Source: Asterella californica (lineage: Eukaryota; Streptophyta; Marchantiopsida; Marchantiales; Aytoniaceae). Taken from it: a DNA stretch of 64,000 nucleotides. The stretch's first letter is position 1. Each line of letters starts with the position of its first letter. Positions 10,764 through 23,260 of the stretch are shown here, piece by piece. The translations under genes were made by a program, and so were the position numbers. A model generated the notes under the pieces. That model had not been told where the DNA came from. It saw nothing but the letters and a program-made list of their open reading frames with translations, and did not search any database. The stretch is taken from NCBI GenBank assembly GCA_036924285.1, contig JAYKYS010000018.1, positions 1,550,001 through 1,614,000 on the forward strand. The letters are read 5' to 3'.

Positions 10764-11567
10764 ATGTGCATGTCGGAAGTCGATTGCAACTCGATGGATC
10801 TCGATGTTTACCGTTTGGATCTATGGAAACGTCGACCGACGATTTGGCTCGCTTGTGCAAGAAGCATGAGGACGTGGATGGAGTTCGCCAATGACGACGG
10901 AACGTTCAACATCGATTCTGTTGCAGCTTCGGTCGAAGTCCGCCCTGAGACCCTGATCGTGGGTAAAATTAGACCATATAAAGGCATCCCTCTCGCAGAA
11001 ATGAAGAGTCTGGTGGCCCAAGCGGATGATAGCAGCGCTCATCATGTTCTGGGAGACAGCGAAATGACGGCTGTCACCGTCGATGGCGCGCCCATCGTGG
11101 AGGCGAGGTTGATGGGTACTGATCATCAAGCGATTTCTCGTTTTGTCGCCTAACTAACTAAAGAATACCGGTCGATTCGAGCCCGACCGAGTCCGAGTCG
11201 AGGTTAATGAAATTCTACGATGAGGTTCACTTTTCATTTATTGCCCTGATTCGGCTTCCATATTCGTGTTGCAGACAATCCCATTCTGCAAAGCTTGCAA
11301 ACCTCGTTAGATGTTCTTCAGAACTCCTTTGGAGCACTGAGTCAGTTGGTCACCGGAGCCAAAACCAACGAGTTTTCCAACTTGAAAACGTTGGCTGAGA
11401 GGGTAGAGAAACTCGAGAAACAGCTCTCGAGTGTCAGTGTGCATGGAAGTGAACCATCTCCAGGTATGCCCAACGGCCCTTCCGCTCCCGGGATATCAAT
11501 CAGTGCTCCAAGAGATGGACCTGGATTACCGCCCGTCCCCTCGCTCGGTCGACGCCTATCATCTTGA
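10764..11567 (+). CDS. hypothetical two-exon coiled-coil protein
   Basis: I do not recognise this gene. An open frame starts at 10764 and would end at 11153 if unspliced. If spliced from ATGG|GTACTG (exon end 11115) to GTTGCAG|ACAATC (exon start 11275), the frame continues in phase to the stop at 11565-11567, giving about 214 residues. The second exon encodes a heptad-like helix (LQTSLDVLQNSFGALSQL, then LKTLAERVEKLEKQL), consistent with a dimerising coiled coil, then a Pro/Gly/Ser-rich tail ending in RRLSS. The first exon has no known domain. The intron would be 159 bases. The start codon is the first in frame. No close transposon similarity is visible, so this may be a lineage-specific gene. 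RNA evidence is needed for the splice. Confidence 0.42.
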
Positions 11568-12777
11568 GACTCGGAATTGTCAAGTGTAAGCCCCGATTCT
11601 CGAGCTTCATGGATGTATAATTAAATTGGTGGGTGAATGTAAGCATTCGCGGGCTACTTTCTATTCACTGGAAATCGATGTGGGATGTATTCTCACATCG
11701 ATTCGATATCGTAAGCAAAGCCCTCCAGGTCTGGACATAATCATAGTCTAAAGTTGTCACCTTAGTGTTATGCAGGATGGACTTCTTCATCTCTACACTC
11801 GCAATCAGTTGCATCCGATCTGACACCTTTAATTAGAGGAAAGTCATCCTGACTGCTGCTGCGAAAGGGTGGTAGACTGAATCCTCATAGCGAAAAACAG
11901 GCCTTATTAAATATCATGATCAATCCAGCTGCAGCTTCCAACCTAGCTAGAACACACTAGCTATAGCTCTATCTATCAAATATCTGTATGAGATTAACTG
12001 AACATCGTTTGATGCTTACGCTTTCAGTTCATACAGGTCTGTCATGCAGGTGGTTGAATAAGCATCACAGATGATTTTCAGAAGCAAATTAAGTTGAGCG
12101 AACTTTCAAGCATAGCCTTCTGTTTTACCCAGCTCTGACCAAAACTGGAAATATCTGTCGAATGATATGAAAAGGTTTGGATCGAATCGATCGAGAAACT
12201 AGTACAGAGAAGACCCCACCCACACACCCATTACAAAGAGATTTAGAACATCACACATCTAGGTTACGGAGAGAACTTTGGGACTTGCTGGGAACCTCGA
12301 ACACGATTCATTCTAATCACTTCGAGTTACTTCCAAAACTTGTTAGATTATGGTCTTTAAGATTCAGAATCGCGAGTACATCGTTTTGATGACGAGAACA
12401 CATGATATGTGTTCTCATGATCTAAATCACATTGTTATAACTGATTTTGGTGTTACGTTCAGCTAACTGACTTCACATACTTTAACCGACGAGTTACTGA
12501 GATGTATGTGCGACTGCACGAGAAAATGGTTTGAAAGACCCTCAGATAGAGCTACTGTTCAGATGTAGATAGCTAAGCAGAACCGAAAATTAAAGTTGCA
12601 TCTGATCAGTCGAATTCCCTACACGCTAGCGATGACTCTCCTGGGTAGCTTCACAGAAGCATCATCACAGCTACAATGCTAGCGCTTAGCCGAAGCTTTT
12701 GCAGCAATCAAACTACGGACGACGGTCAGGATTCGTGGGCCTCCGTCTGAGTGGAGCCGAAGTAGAATCAGAGCCCA
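11568..12777. other. intergenic stretch between two genes, with small palindromes
   Basis: No convincing reading frame. Two perfect 10-bp inverted repeats occur: AATCGATGTG / CACATCGATT (11673-11703, 11-base loop) and GAGAACACAT / ATGTGTTCTC (12394-12416, 3-base loop). The right part presumably holds the 3' untranslated region of the PPO gene, which is transcribed leftward from 14.7 kb. Confidence 0.5.
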
Positions 12778-14715
12778 TCAACGCCACTCTGACTCCACCC
12801 CGTTGAAAGCAACGTCTTCCTTCTGGTTTTGGGGAACAAAAGTCACAGAGACGGATTCGCCGACTGGTAGTTTCAAATTATTCATAGTAGTTCCGATGCT
12901 GAGGCGAAAGTCAAGACCAGACGTCGAATGGGCATGCTTACCACCATGAGCGAGATGGGTGATCATGCCAGCAAATTCATAGATGTCCAAGGGTGTTTTA
13001 TGGTCGGCATCGGGCATGTTGATGAAAACTCTGAAGGCCATAAATCTACGCTTCGGTACCTGCACACCTTTTACCACCAATGTTTCCTCCAGATCCTCTG
13101 GCGTCAGTTGTTCATCGTCATGGGCTGTGGTCTCATCATCAGAAGGATTCCGACGTGTAAGAAGGAACGTTCTACTCTCATCGCTGGCCAGAACTGGAGT
13201 CGTTCTTGCAAACGGCTCAATATCCGATTGGGAGGGTTTCGGAGCACCTGAAGACCTTGTTGTGAAGTTGATCCAGTCGCTGTCACTTGGCATTGCCTGG
13301 TACCCGTACCTGAGCTTGGTCATGTCGATACTATCCCTTATCGTGCAATGGACAAGTCGCTTGTGCTGATCGTAGAAAGCGAACTGAGTGTTCTTGAAAT
13401 CTGGTTTAAGAAATTCGTGTCTGCGTCTCCTGCCACGTCGAGTGGACTTGTCCGCCGGAAGGGTCTTCCACACCGCCCACAATCGGTCTACATTCGAATG
13501 GTGGCTGTAGAATATGGGATCCCTCCCTGCATAAATGAACACTCCCATATCTTGGTTATCTGGGTACAGTGGGTTGTTCTGACTACCTGTCCAAACGTGT
13601 ATGGCGTTGTGTCCATTAGTCTCAACAGACCCAGGACTGTTTGGAGCCTCGTCTTGATTCGCCCTGTACGGTCCACCGAAGAACAAAGCAGGGGAAGTTG
13701 GCGCAACGACTCCTTTGTATACAATGCTCAGGTTGCCTCTAATGATATCGTTGAGGTCTCCAGTGTTGACATCAGCCATATTCACATATGCTGGGGGGAA
13801 ATGTGCGGGGTCTCTGATCGCGTTACGGAGCTCATCGTTCGTACTACCGAGATCATCTGCAAACATGCGAGGCATCTGATTGCCACCTTCAGGTCTCTGG
13901 TTATCCCAGTTCCAAAACGGTAGTGCGAAGGAGGGATCGCCGATCAGCTCTCCCAGAATCCTCTCGTGGAAGTAGAGATACATTCTGTGCCATGGTAAGA
14001 ATGTCCAGCTGAAGTGATACTGGAGTGGCAGGCCGCTGGTGTTCCCTGGCTCAAGGTAGGCACCGTTGCAAAAAGCGCAGTGGATATGCCACTGGTTCAA
14101 GAAACTTCGGGGGTCGCTATCAGGGAGGGCTTTCATCCTTCTATAAGCTTCGTTGTACTTCCTCACGTACTCCGGATCTTTTGAAAGAATGTGAGCGGGC
14201 TTCCGTGTCCGCATGGGTAGATCATGCTCAAACTTGAATTGAATCGGTGTCAATCCGGTTGCATCAGGAAGACAGCAAGTTTCTGTTTGACCCGGCGTGA
14301 TTAGATTAACCGGCGAACAATGCTTGATGTCCAAATCAGACGGTGGAACAGGGGCTGATTGGACAAGCCCTGCAGAGGAAAGATAGGAGAAAGTACCCGT
14401 TGCAGCCCAAAGTAGCTCACGTCTCTTCAGTTCAGACTGTCTCTGAGTCTGACTAAGTGAAATTTCCTTCTCAGAATCTCCTCCTTCTAAGTCAGCATTT
14501 GACTCTGCGCCAGCCGAAACCTTCAGCTTGTAGATCTTCTCACTAGTACTCGCGGCCTTCGCTCTCCTCTGGATGCTGGTTTTAGGAAAAGGATCGCCCA
14601 AGTTCGATTTCTGGACTAAGCAGTTCGCTGCTCCATGCACCCCCTTGGCAGACACTTTCGGGCGCTGGAGAGATGGAGACGCTAGAGGGAAGCCGGACGC
14701 AATTGCGGACGCCAT
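12778..14715 (-). CDS. PPO: polyphenol oxidase, thylakoid-targeted (catechol oxidase type)
   Basis: A single-exon frame of 645 residues from the ATG at 14715. An upstream in-frame ATG at 14751 is less likely, because the other two PPO loci align from MASAIAS / MAAVVAF / MAAASG. PPO is a type-3 copper enzyme that oxidises o-diphenols to quinones with O2. In order: a Ser/Ala-rich chloroplast transit region; a twin-arginine thylakoid signal, RRELLWAATGTFSYL, ending near QSA; the paired cysteines of the tyrosinase N-terminus; the CuA ligands in WHIHCAFC (with the thioether Cys), FSWTFLPWHRMYLYFHERI; the CuB ligands in NGHNAIHVW and YSHHSNVDRLW; then the C-terminal domain with FRVFIN in place of the usual KFDV motif. 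All six copper histidines are present. The length is slightly above the usual 580-610. No break is visible. Confidence 0.96.
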   Translation of the reverse strand: MASAIASGFPLASPSLQRPKVSAKGVHGAANCLVQKSNLGDPFPKTSIQRRAKAASTSEKIYKLKVSAGAESNADLEGGDSEKEISLSQTQRQSELKRRELLWAATGTFSYLSSAGLVQSAPVPPSDLDIKHCSPVNLITPGQTETCCLPDATGLTPIQFKFEHDLPMRTRKPAHILSKDPEYVRKYNEAYRRMKALPDSDPRSFLNQWHIHCAFCNGAYLEPGNTSGLPLQYHFSWTFLPWHRMYLYFHERILGELIGDPSFALPFWNWDNQRPEGGNQMPRMFADDLGSTNDELRNAIRDPAHFPPAYVNMADVNTGDLNDIIRGNLSIVYKGVVAPTSPALFFGGPYRANQDEAPNSPGSVETNGHNAIHVWTGSQNNPLYPDNQDMGVFIYAGRDPIFYSHHSNVDRLWAVWKTLPADKSTRRGRRRRHEFLKPDFKNTQFAFYDQHKRLVHCTIRDSIDMTKLRYGYQAMPSDSDWINFTTRSSGAPKPSQSDIEPFARTTPVLASDESRTFLLTRRNPSDDETTAHDDEQLTPEDLEETLVVKGVQVPKRRFMAFRVFINMPDADHKTPLDIYEFAGMITHLAHGGKHAHSTSGLDFRLSIGTTMNNLKLPVGESVSVTFVPQNQKEDVAFNGVESEWR

Positions 14716-14831
14716 ACTGAGCAGATTCGTGACTTCACCACCCAGCAACAACGTGAATGTCTTGTGGACTCGAATTCAAAGTGGCTGCTCCCAAACTGGA
14801 ATATCCTGCAGCTGCACGTTTGATCTGTCAG

Positions 14832-14841
14832 CTATATATAG
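14832..14841 (-). promoter_or_regulatory. TATA box of the PPO gene
   Basis: CTATATATAG lies about 117 bases upstream of the chosen PPO start codon in minus-strand orientation, a normal distance if the 5' leader is about 85-90 bases. The motif is a palindrome, so direction comes only from the neighbouring gene. Confidence 0.55.
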
Positions 14842-14849
14842 TCTCCGGA

Positions 14850-16480
14850 TGATACGTAGTAACGGGCGTACTGACAATAGGAAGTCACAGTGTTAAAGTT
14901 GTTCGAGAAACAAGTCAAAGGATCAAGAATCCGCTAACCTTGTGCTCTTCTACTAACATTGCCAAGGGATCTACTACGACGAAAGTCATGAAAGAAAGCC
15001 ATCGATGTCACATTACTGTACATGTAGGTGATAACAATCTTAACTAGTAAAGTGCGAATCAGGAAACATGATACTGAACTTGGACCTAGCTAGTTACGGC
15101 CAGCACAAAACAAATTGAATGACATTTGCTTCACATAACACTTTGACTAGTTCAGATCGGGAAAGAAGCTAGTGTGATCGTGATCCCTAGCACGGATGGA
15201 ATTCGAAGACTAGAAAAGTAGAGATATTATTAGACCACTTTCGCGAGTGTTGACAGTCATGAAGAAAACCTGCTGACCTCGAGGAATTCGAACTAGAAGA
15301 ACTGGAAACAAATGCAACGTGCTCAGCTATTCGCCGACTAAACGAACATCTCGAAGAAGCCTTCAATGGGTCGTATGGTACTCATCATCGCAGTACACTT
15401 CGCAGAGGAGAAGCTTGGTATCTTTGGCTGTGAAGTTCCTGCCAACGGAGACAGTATTTATACATATGAGGCATTCAAGTTGGAGATCGATGCTAGTTAA
15501 CTGATGTCAGCGACAGCAGTCAGCGACAGCGGGTTTTCTTAAAATTAACATTAGATCGTGGTAATTCCATGGGAAGGTTTCACTGTCCCTGAGATCTGCA
15601 GGTCTTCATAAAACGTGCAGTTCTGCTGTCAAGTTGTCAACTGCTCTCATTTACATTCCGTATCCGTTCTCGTCTTGTACATGTGGGAATCTACAACATA
15701 TACTGGATCTGTCCGAATACTGCTTGAGTACATGGAGCCATCTTTGAACAGTTGGAATTCAAGTCTTTTCATTTCTCGAGACTAGCCTGCTTTGTACCCA
15801 TTAATTATTGGTGGTATTCACGACGCGGATCGGACAATGTTACAGTGGCACTCTTGGGATTAATGTGCGTGCTGCCACTGCGTCCTGCAACGTCTAGTTT
15901 CTATCAACGCTCACGTGGGCTCACATGATGCCCGACTCCGGAGGTGCAGTTTCAGGAGCCACGATCCAATACCTTACCAAATGGTTACGCGGAAGGATGC
16001 CTTGAAACCACAAGATCAAGTAGAACTCCGTCTAACTTGTGAATATATGCAACCAAAATGCACATATTCCATAAAAGAAGGAAAGGAGAAGAGTGGAGAG
16101 CAGTGGAGACCAGGAGAGAAATCTGGGGACGCTATTGGCTAGACAAGATAGCTTCTAGTTAGAAATAATCTAGAGGTTAAATTAATTATTTTTCATTAGC
16201 TGTTATAATTTCTGACCATTTTACTAATTTTGAGATACAAATACAGAGTAACCTAACATGCAGATTACAGTTTACATTTAAATATCAAGCGTTACATGCA
16301 TTTCGAAAGTGGTGAAAAGACCTGTAAGCAAATATACATCCAAACTTCGAGAAAGAGAAAACTGAGAAAGACGACAAGCAGATTTTCAATATACTTCAAA
16401 CTGTGCAGTGCGCATTTCTTCAGCAAACAGGTGTCGCACCTGGCTCGCACTTTGGAGCGGAAGCCAGTAACGGTTTCAGT
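14850..16480. other. intergenic stretch upstream of PPO
   Basis: The right-hand flank of PPO. It contains the likely PPO regulatory region next to the gene, one short frame at 15366-15500 and AT-rich sequence beyond 16150. A purine-rich block (16065-16135) stands out. No RNA gene or transposon end was recognised before 16481. Confidence 0.4.
15366..15500 (+). CDS. short open frame, unknown
   Basis: A 44-codon frame from ATG to TAA. Its composition is more protein-like than its neighbours (for example HFAEEKLGIFGCEVP followed by an acidic tail). I do not recognise it. It could be an exon or a gene fragment, or chance. Confidence 0.15.
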   Translation: MGRMVLIIAVHFAEEKLGIFGCEVPANGDSIYTYEAFKLEIDAS

Positions 16481-16575
16481 GGGTTTTGTCTAGTCTTGGT
16501 TTCTAGACGAACAATGTACCAAGTGCTAATCATCTATTCCGTTGAATAGACAGTTAACACAGTATCATAGTCGGG
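16481..16575 (+). repeat. 5' LTR end and primer-binding site of copia 1
   Basis: The last 80 bases of the 5' LTR match the 3' LTR end. They are followed directly (16560-16575) by AGTATCATAGTCGGG, close to the TGGTATCA... site complementary to initiator tRNA-Met that copia elements use. The upstream part of the 5' LTR does not match the 3' LTR and is missing or rearranged. Confidence 0.6.
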
Positions 16576-17002
16576 TGCTCAAATTCTCTTTCGGTAGAAT
16601 TTCTCGATGGTTGGATTGGTTTTTCTTTTTTATCTAGTGAACACTGCTCCTTGGTCTCCCAAGCATTATCACTCAGGCTTCGTGGAGCACTGCTCTACCT
16701 TCCCAGCTCAGGAATTTCACAGTGAACTTTACTCCTATGATTCAAGTCTCTTCTCTTTTGATTTATTATCTAATTTGCTTGTTCATTTTTCTTGCTTGTT
16801 TGACGATGTCCAGTTTCAGTGAGTACACCATCTCCTAGTAGAGTAAACTAGTAGGTCAAATCATTTTCTCTGTATTGAAGTTCAATTTAACTAACATCTT
16901 GCGATGAGAGAACTCTGGGAGTTAGTTATACTGGGTACTTTCTGGCTAACGAGAGCTAATGAGATTGAAGAACACTGATGTAAAGCTCTTACACTGATCA
17001 AC

Positions 17003-17847
17003 TTGTCCGTCCGAGACAAGATCATAGAACGTCTTGAGGACATCGTATATCCTCATACTGCTTGGCAGAAGTTAATCAAGCTTTACGGCAGCAACGACTC
17101 ACCAGCATTGAAGCTTTTGCTCTGGTTGAAGCTTTTGCTTTGGAAGAAGGTCAATTCTCTGAAGATGGAAGAGACCTCTACTGTTAAAAAGTTCATGGAG
17201 CAAGTACTTCTCTCAAGAATCAGCTATCACGACTTGGTGAGAAAGCAGATGAGGCTAGGGTAGTAGCTTCTATGCTCAACGCATTACCACCAAGGTATGG
17301 CCAGTTCGTTACCAGTCTCACCACCAAGAAGAAATCTCCGGATCTTGATGCATTTCAGGCCAAACTGCAACTGGAGGAACATCGGCATAAATTAGATCTC
17401 AACAAAAAAACCAGCCAAGAAAGCCATGTTCGTAAAGTTCAAGAAGTTTGTGAAAGATAGACACTGAAAGTCGGATGATGAAGACTCAAAGCGACGACAG
17501 ATTTCATGCAACATATGCGGGATCCGTGGACACTGATCTCGTGACTGTACGACGAGACTGTACGGTTCTTTGGGAAAAATTTCTTCAGTTCCGGAGAGAG
17601 AAAGAGATAAACTTGATCAATGAGGACAGTGAATATAACAACACTTCAAAACGTTGCATGGTTTGAGGCTGCACTAGCTCCTCTCAACATCAGTGAGCCC
17701 GAAGTAAATGTTGTCGATGATAGTTTAGAATGGTACTTAGATTTCGGAACCACTACTCATGACTCTGGTAATTCGGATCTGCTTACTAGTTTGAAGTTAA
17801 CAATCAGAACACTCCAAAGTGAAATCTGCTGGAGGACATTATCATAG
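17003..17847 (+). pseudogene. copia 1 gag and protease remnant
   Basis: Gag pieces include LPPRYGQFVTSLTTKKK (the common LPxxY pattern) and a CCHC zinc knuckle at 17507-17547, reading C-N-I-C-G-I-R-G-H, a stop, then S-R-D-C. The protease start, WYLDFGTTTH, replaces the usual catalytic D-S-G with D-F-G, so the active site is damaged in addition to the stops. Confidence 0.75.
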
Positions 17848-18109
17848 CATTGCTGGTAGAGAGAAAGTTGTGTCCGGCTCAATAAAGGTCAATGTCGGTC
17901 TATATGTGTCAGGGGGACCAAAAATCTGTTGTCTGTTGGATCTATTGCAGATAATGAAAACATGGCTGTTTTTTATGCTACTAAATGTTTGATTATCCAG
18001 AAAACACCATAGAGGATATTAGCCAAGGGGACTAGAGAGGGATGTGGATTGTACAAGATGAACAACCAGTCTCCTTCTCTCTTAACAGCTGAAGTCAACT
18101 CAATGGAGG

Positions 18110-19009
18110 ATAACGTTCGAGCTGTTATGTGACACAAGCGTTTGGATCACTTAAATTTCCACAGTCTAAATTTCCTCTCTACAAAAAATTTAGCTATTGG
18201 TATCTCTTCAGTACCTTCATAACCACTATCTGTACATGATGTCTTGTAGGCAAACAACACCAAGAATGTTTTCCTCGACACAATCTGAGTCGTGCAGATG
18301 ATATTCTCCAGCTACTTCATTCAAACCTCCGGTCCAATGAAAACAACCTCAGTGTTATGTTCTAGATACATCATGACCATGCCGGACGATTTCGGTTGAA
18401 GACATGGGTCTTTTTTCTCAAATCTTTTAAAGGATGAAGCTTTTGAGAAGTTTCGAGCATTTCAGATCATGATAGAAAAGAAAACTGGCAAGAAAATCAA
18501 ACAGTTAAGGTCAGACCGTGATGGAGAATTTGTTTTAGCTCAATTTTTGAAGTACCTTCAGTTACTGCAGATCCAACAACAACTTACTCAGGCAAGGACT
18601 ACACAACAAAATGGTGTCATGGAGTGGAAAAAAATTGATCGAATGCACAACAAGCATGCTAGTTGAAGTAGGAGTACCAAAGTTTTGGTGGACCGAAGTA
18701 GTTAACACATGTCCTTTCTTCCTAAATCGATGCTCTACACGAGACAACTTAGGTGTTACACCAGAAGAAAAGTTTACTGGTAAGAAACCCAACCTCAGTT
18801 TGCTACGTATCTTTGGCTGTCCCTCTCATGTTCATATTCCCAAAGAGTCTCGTAGTAAATTTGATTCTAAGTCCATACTTTATTACCTAGTCGATTATGA
18901 TTCCCAGTCGAGAGCCTACCGACTTTATAATCTTGGGACACACAAAAGTCAAATCTCTCGCGATGTAACATTTTTCCTTCCAATCTCTCTTTTACTTCAT
19001 CACTCGTAG
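18110..19009 (+). pseudogene. copia 1 integrase remnant
   Basis: A GAG-pre-integrase segment (RLDHLNFHSLNFLS, about 18140) is followed by a broken core. One frame (18469-18666) has KKIKQLRSDRDGEFV, the second catalytic Asp region, and the QQNGV segment. The next frame (18611-19009) has the copia integrase C-terminal part, including LLRIFGCPSHVHIPKESRSKFD and SRDVTFFLP. Frames overlap in a +1/-1 pattern from indels. Confidence 0.8.
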
Positions 19010-19148
19010 ATCTTGATCTTTCTAAAACAATTATTCCAAGAAAAGATTCATCCTTAGTATTCTCTCCTATTAGTTACAATACTCTATCCCTATCTCTCTC
19101 CGCTGTGGATTCCTCATATACTAATCCACCATTACAAGAATCACACCC

Positions 19149-19637
19149 TTGCATCACCTCTTTCTAACTCTCTTCCTCAAACTACTTTGTCTAGTCCATC
19201 CCTCCGTCTTCATTTCAACGAGGATTTTACTTTTGGTTCACCCCACAAAAAGTTCTACTCCGTCAGTGGTACAAACCACTTTGTTCCCAGTTGGTCTCAA
19301 AAGATATGTCCGTTCTAATTTTGAAGTCTCATCCAAACGATACGAAGATTTCATTGGTTTTCTAGAATCGGTGACAAAACCTCCAGATTTCCACACAGCA
19401 AGTCAAGATCCTAATTGGTGTGAAGCCATGAATGAAAAAAATGCAATCTATTATGACTAATTCCACCTGGAAATTAGTTCTCTTATCCCACAGTAAGAAG
19501 ATGATTACTGCAAAATGTGTCTACAAAATTAAGAGAGCTGCTGACGGTTCGATCAAACGTCTCAAAGCTCAACTGTGTGCACAAGGCATTGAGCAAATAA
19601 ATGGTCTAGATTTTGAAAAAACATTTACCTCTGTTGT
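19149..19637 (+). pseudogene. copia 1 reverse transcriptase, N-terminal half
   Basis: This includes WCEAMNEKNAIYYD, then WKLV, KCVYKIKRAADGSIKRLKA and LDFEKTFTSVVM, the standard start of copia RT. The frame is cut at the TGTTG start of element C and continues after 27232 with IKWSTVSSIVAYA. Confidence 0.85.
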
Positions 19638-21415
19638 TATGTTGCGCAAACATTTAGTATGTAAATGACGTGTATAAATATTTTTATGCACATTTGTGTA
19701 GTTTGTAAAGTAATGAAGTGAAAAGTCTTGCTTATAATAGCTTAGAATGCTTTGATTTTTTATAGTGATCTCCAAGGTGTGCAAAAGAATCAGGTTAAGT
19801 CTTTTTAATTCTTATTGGTCCATCAAAAAATGAGGATAAGTTGTCATCTGCGTAAGAGAGCGCTTAGGGAGGAACATGATATTTTTACAAGGAATTTGAG
19901 AGATCTGGAGACATGGACGGGGAGCTCTCGACGATAGGAGCAACCTGAGTCCAAATTTCACTCGAATTGGAGGTCCAGGGTGTGAGTTATGATAATCTAA
20001 ATTTCTCAGAGTGAGAGAATTACATAACTTTCTATACAGAGTGAAAGATTGATACAATTGAGTGAGTGCACCGTCAGATTGAAATCAAACTCATGCTTAT
20101 CAGTTGCTGAAGCTCTGACTCCAAATTTCATTAATTGATGTTTTGCGGATCGAACGTTATGACGAATTGAATACGGAGGGGTGCAAAAGTCTTTCAATCT
20201 AGAGTAGCAACTTTGACGATTTATGGAGGGTGATCTGCATAGTAAAATCTGCTGAAACTTCATGAGTAGTGAGTGTACTTGTGGTTTACTAGCGCAACAA
20301 GTTTGAATCGAAGTAGATAGTTTATTTGAGCGATGTAGCTTTCATTTTGAATCTAAGATTAGAAGTATGTGTAAAATCCTGTGATTGTTTTAACTGTGGA
20401 AAGAGATCTAACCGTCAGATCCTTCTGAAATTTGACCTATAAGTAAAAATCTTAGGAATATACATACGTGGCAAGTTTGAGAGAAGGCTGAATTTTAGAT
20501 TTGAACCTACAGTGTGTTAAAATTTGCTGTTTTTTTGTCGAGCTATATCCGACAACAGTGTCTAGTATAGATCTCTAATCTTGTTAGTAGTAACAGCTGG
20601 CAGAAATATATTTGTTGTCACATAAGTATTATTTTGGGAGGTATACTAGGCATGGAAAAGATTGTAGCGATTTGTGTTGTGATCGCGTCATCTTTGATTG
20701 TCAGTTTTCGCAGTCAACATGGCAAAGAGCGATTCTTGACTATTAAAGATGACCACTCTGTCTAGCCTAGTATCTAGTTATAAGATGTGTTACTATGCAT
20801 GCATTAGAATCGTCCACCTAAGCACTCTACACGTGGATGGGTAAGGCGACATCAAACATGCGCTGTGCATGTGTGTTACCTCATGAATCCGTGTGTCTTT
20901 GGATGAGCGGTTGGTGAACTTGCGCTTATCCTTGTTATGTGTTTGAGATTTGAAAGCAAAAGAGAGTGACATGTGAGGACATTCAACCTTAAAAGATTCA
21001 AGTGTCGCGATCCTCAGTCTCAAGATCAGGCGCAAAGCAAACAACATAACCCTAGTGGACTTTTGCTAAGTTGTGAACGTTACGAGTAAGACTTAACGGC
21101 TTGGTCGAGAAGTCAAAAACTGTTCGAACTGACCTCGGAGCTGAGAATTATGATCGATCTCGTGATTGAGATGTGGTATAATTTCAAAGATCAAAGAGAA
21201 GGGCGGGGCCGCCGATCTCCAGAAGTATATATGAGGGGGGCTCGACACCCGAGTGGACCAAGATGAGTCATCCAACCATATAGTTTGACAGTCAGACTCT
21301 GAGGACATGAGGTGATGGCTAGACCAGTACCAAGATGCGTTCCGGTTCAGACTTGAACGTCTAGACTTAAGAACGACCCAAGGGCTAGAGCAAGACTAGA
21401 GAACAAGACAGCGGG

Positions 21416-23260
21416 TTAGCTCAAATGAATCGTCTTATCTGATATCCGTCTTCTCTGGTAGGTAGATCTAGCTATCCTGAACCCAACGAGACTCCAAACA
21501 AGCTGTTTGGAGTTCCCCTCGCAAAATCACGCACAAAAATTGAGGCGTAGGTTGCAAAAAACTAATCTAAATTGACTCCTTGCGTCTCAAACTCGCTCAC
21601 CACACCCATCCCAACAATCCAATCCACATACGGTCTTCTCTTATGCGTAGATGAAGACTCCCTGATCGCATAGGCACCAAGAAAGAAGAGCTTGGCTAAA
21701 CCGATCGTGAAGAACAACCCAACTTCAGATCGTAGACGAACGAAGATCTGACGCAAGCGCTTCCCTGCGACCAATTTCACTCAGAACTCCCAAACCGCCC
21801 GATGAAACTTCGTATCATCTTCAATCTCTTGAAGAACTCGGCGTTCTGATCCCGATGGATCCAAGGATAGCAAGTTTGGACTCCGGAACGGCCCGAACGG
21901 TCCAACTCTCCTTCACAGATCATTGAAGCACTCCAAATCTCTTTCTTGCGTCTCAATTTTCTCCAGGACACACTCCCCGATCCGTCTCTTCACGAACAGT
22001 CTTAACCAACGCGTAGCCTGCACATATCTAAACCCAACGACGCCTTGCGCGTTTGCATTGGATCTTCAAATCTCTCAAACCGTCCGCTAACAAGTTGTAG
22101 GTACAAGCTAACCCTTTAAGCTGCCCTTTTACGTCAGTTGCTGTATGTACAAGTTTTCTCAAATTATCAAGAAGCGGGCCCCTTGCATCCTTAGTATAGC
22201 GCCTGGAGCTGCAAATATCCAGTCAGCAAAAGTAAACTAGGACCTAGCTTGATTTTCTCTTCATCCGAGTCTTGTAACTTCTCCACTGGGCGTCCAAATG
22301 AAGTAGACGAAGTGTCCATGGAAAGCTTGCAACGAGCTCTATCCATCCATGTAATGAAAATGAAGATCCGAAATTGGGCGTGAACTATCCGATCCTCTTG
22401 ATAGCTCCTAAAGATCAGCTCTCACTCTCTCGAAACACTCGAAAACGTGACTCGAGATATCGATTTGACCCCCTTGACTTTAAACGATCATAACACTTTC
22501 CTCATAACTCCAAATCGATCGATCTTCGCCTCCAGATTGTAGCCGTCCTTGAGAGCTTTCCAAAGTGAGCTCATACTTTGCGAATGACCTTCAGGAAGAC
22601 CTCCAACACTATAAAACTGTCCATGGAACTTGAATGAAGTTGATTGATGAAGAGTAGACCAATAAGAAAAGAGATTGAAAACCACTTTATCTCCTACTTG
22701 GCACCCTAGAACAAACTATAACCTTAATACACTCTCACGCCTTCAAGGCATCGACCTCAACCTCAGGGTATCACTCTCGTCAGACAATAGAGATCATAAT
22801 GACACGAGAATACTTAAGATTCAATACAAAGTCAAGATGATGACCTTGAATTGATCTACAATGAAAGATACTACAAAAGAGAATGGAGAAGCCATCACTT
22901 GATTACAGTACTCCTTGTCAAAGTTCTTTACGATCCACGCACGATGGCTGATCTTCCACCGACAATGACATAGAGACGTTGGCTAGAAAGTTCAAGTCCA
23001 TTCACCCATCAAAGTAAGATGTACACAGTCAAGTCTCAATTCTCCTCGTATATAATGATTGATAAGATCACCGGAGTAGACGAGTCCATCATCCTCCTCA
23101 TGACCTCTTCTTCAAAGTAGACGACGAACCATTGTTCAAAGTGATCATGATGGATGCAGTGAAGTTTGATATGGAATGGATTCAGAAATGAAAGATCCGG
23201 AACTCGATTCAGTCCCCATCCATAAATATAACTCTTGCAGCCCCTCACTTGTCGCATAAG
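21416..23260 (-). repeat. gypsy B-type LTR fragment, reverse orientation
   Basis: Read on the minus strand, 22880-22380 aligns with 53480-54000. Shared words include GACTTTGTATTGAA, GTGCCAAGTA, AAGTTC...ATGGAC and GATCGATTTGGAGTT. It also carries, at 23257-23036 on the minus strand, an open segment (NPFHIKL...HFEQWFVVYFEEE...MDSSTPVIL) resembling the repeat domain of element C. It interrupts the 5' LTR of gypsy D; its outer limits are approximate. Confidence 0.6.

Noticed and set aside
13348..13923. A 191-codon plus-strand frame inside the PPO gene
   Set aside because: It is antisense to the conserved copper-domain codons of PPO, and its composition is what the complement of that domain gives.
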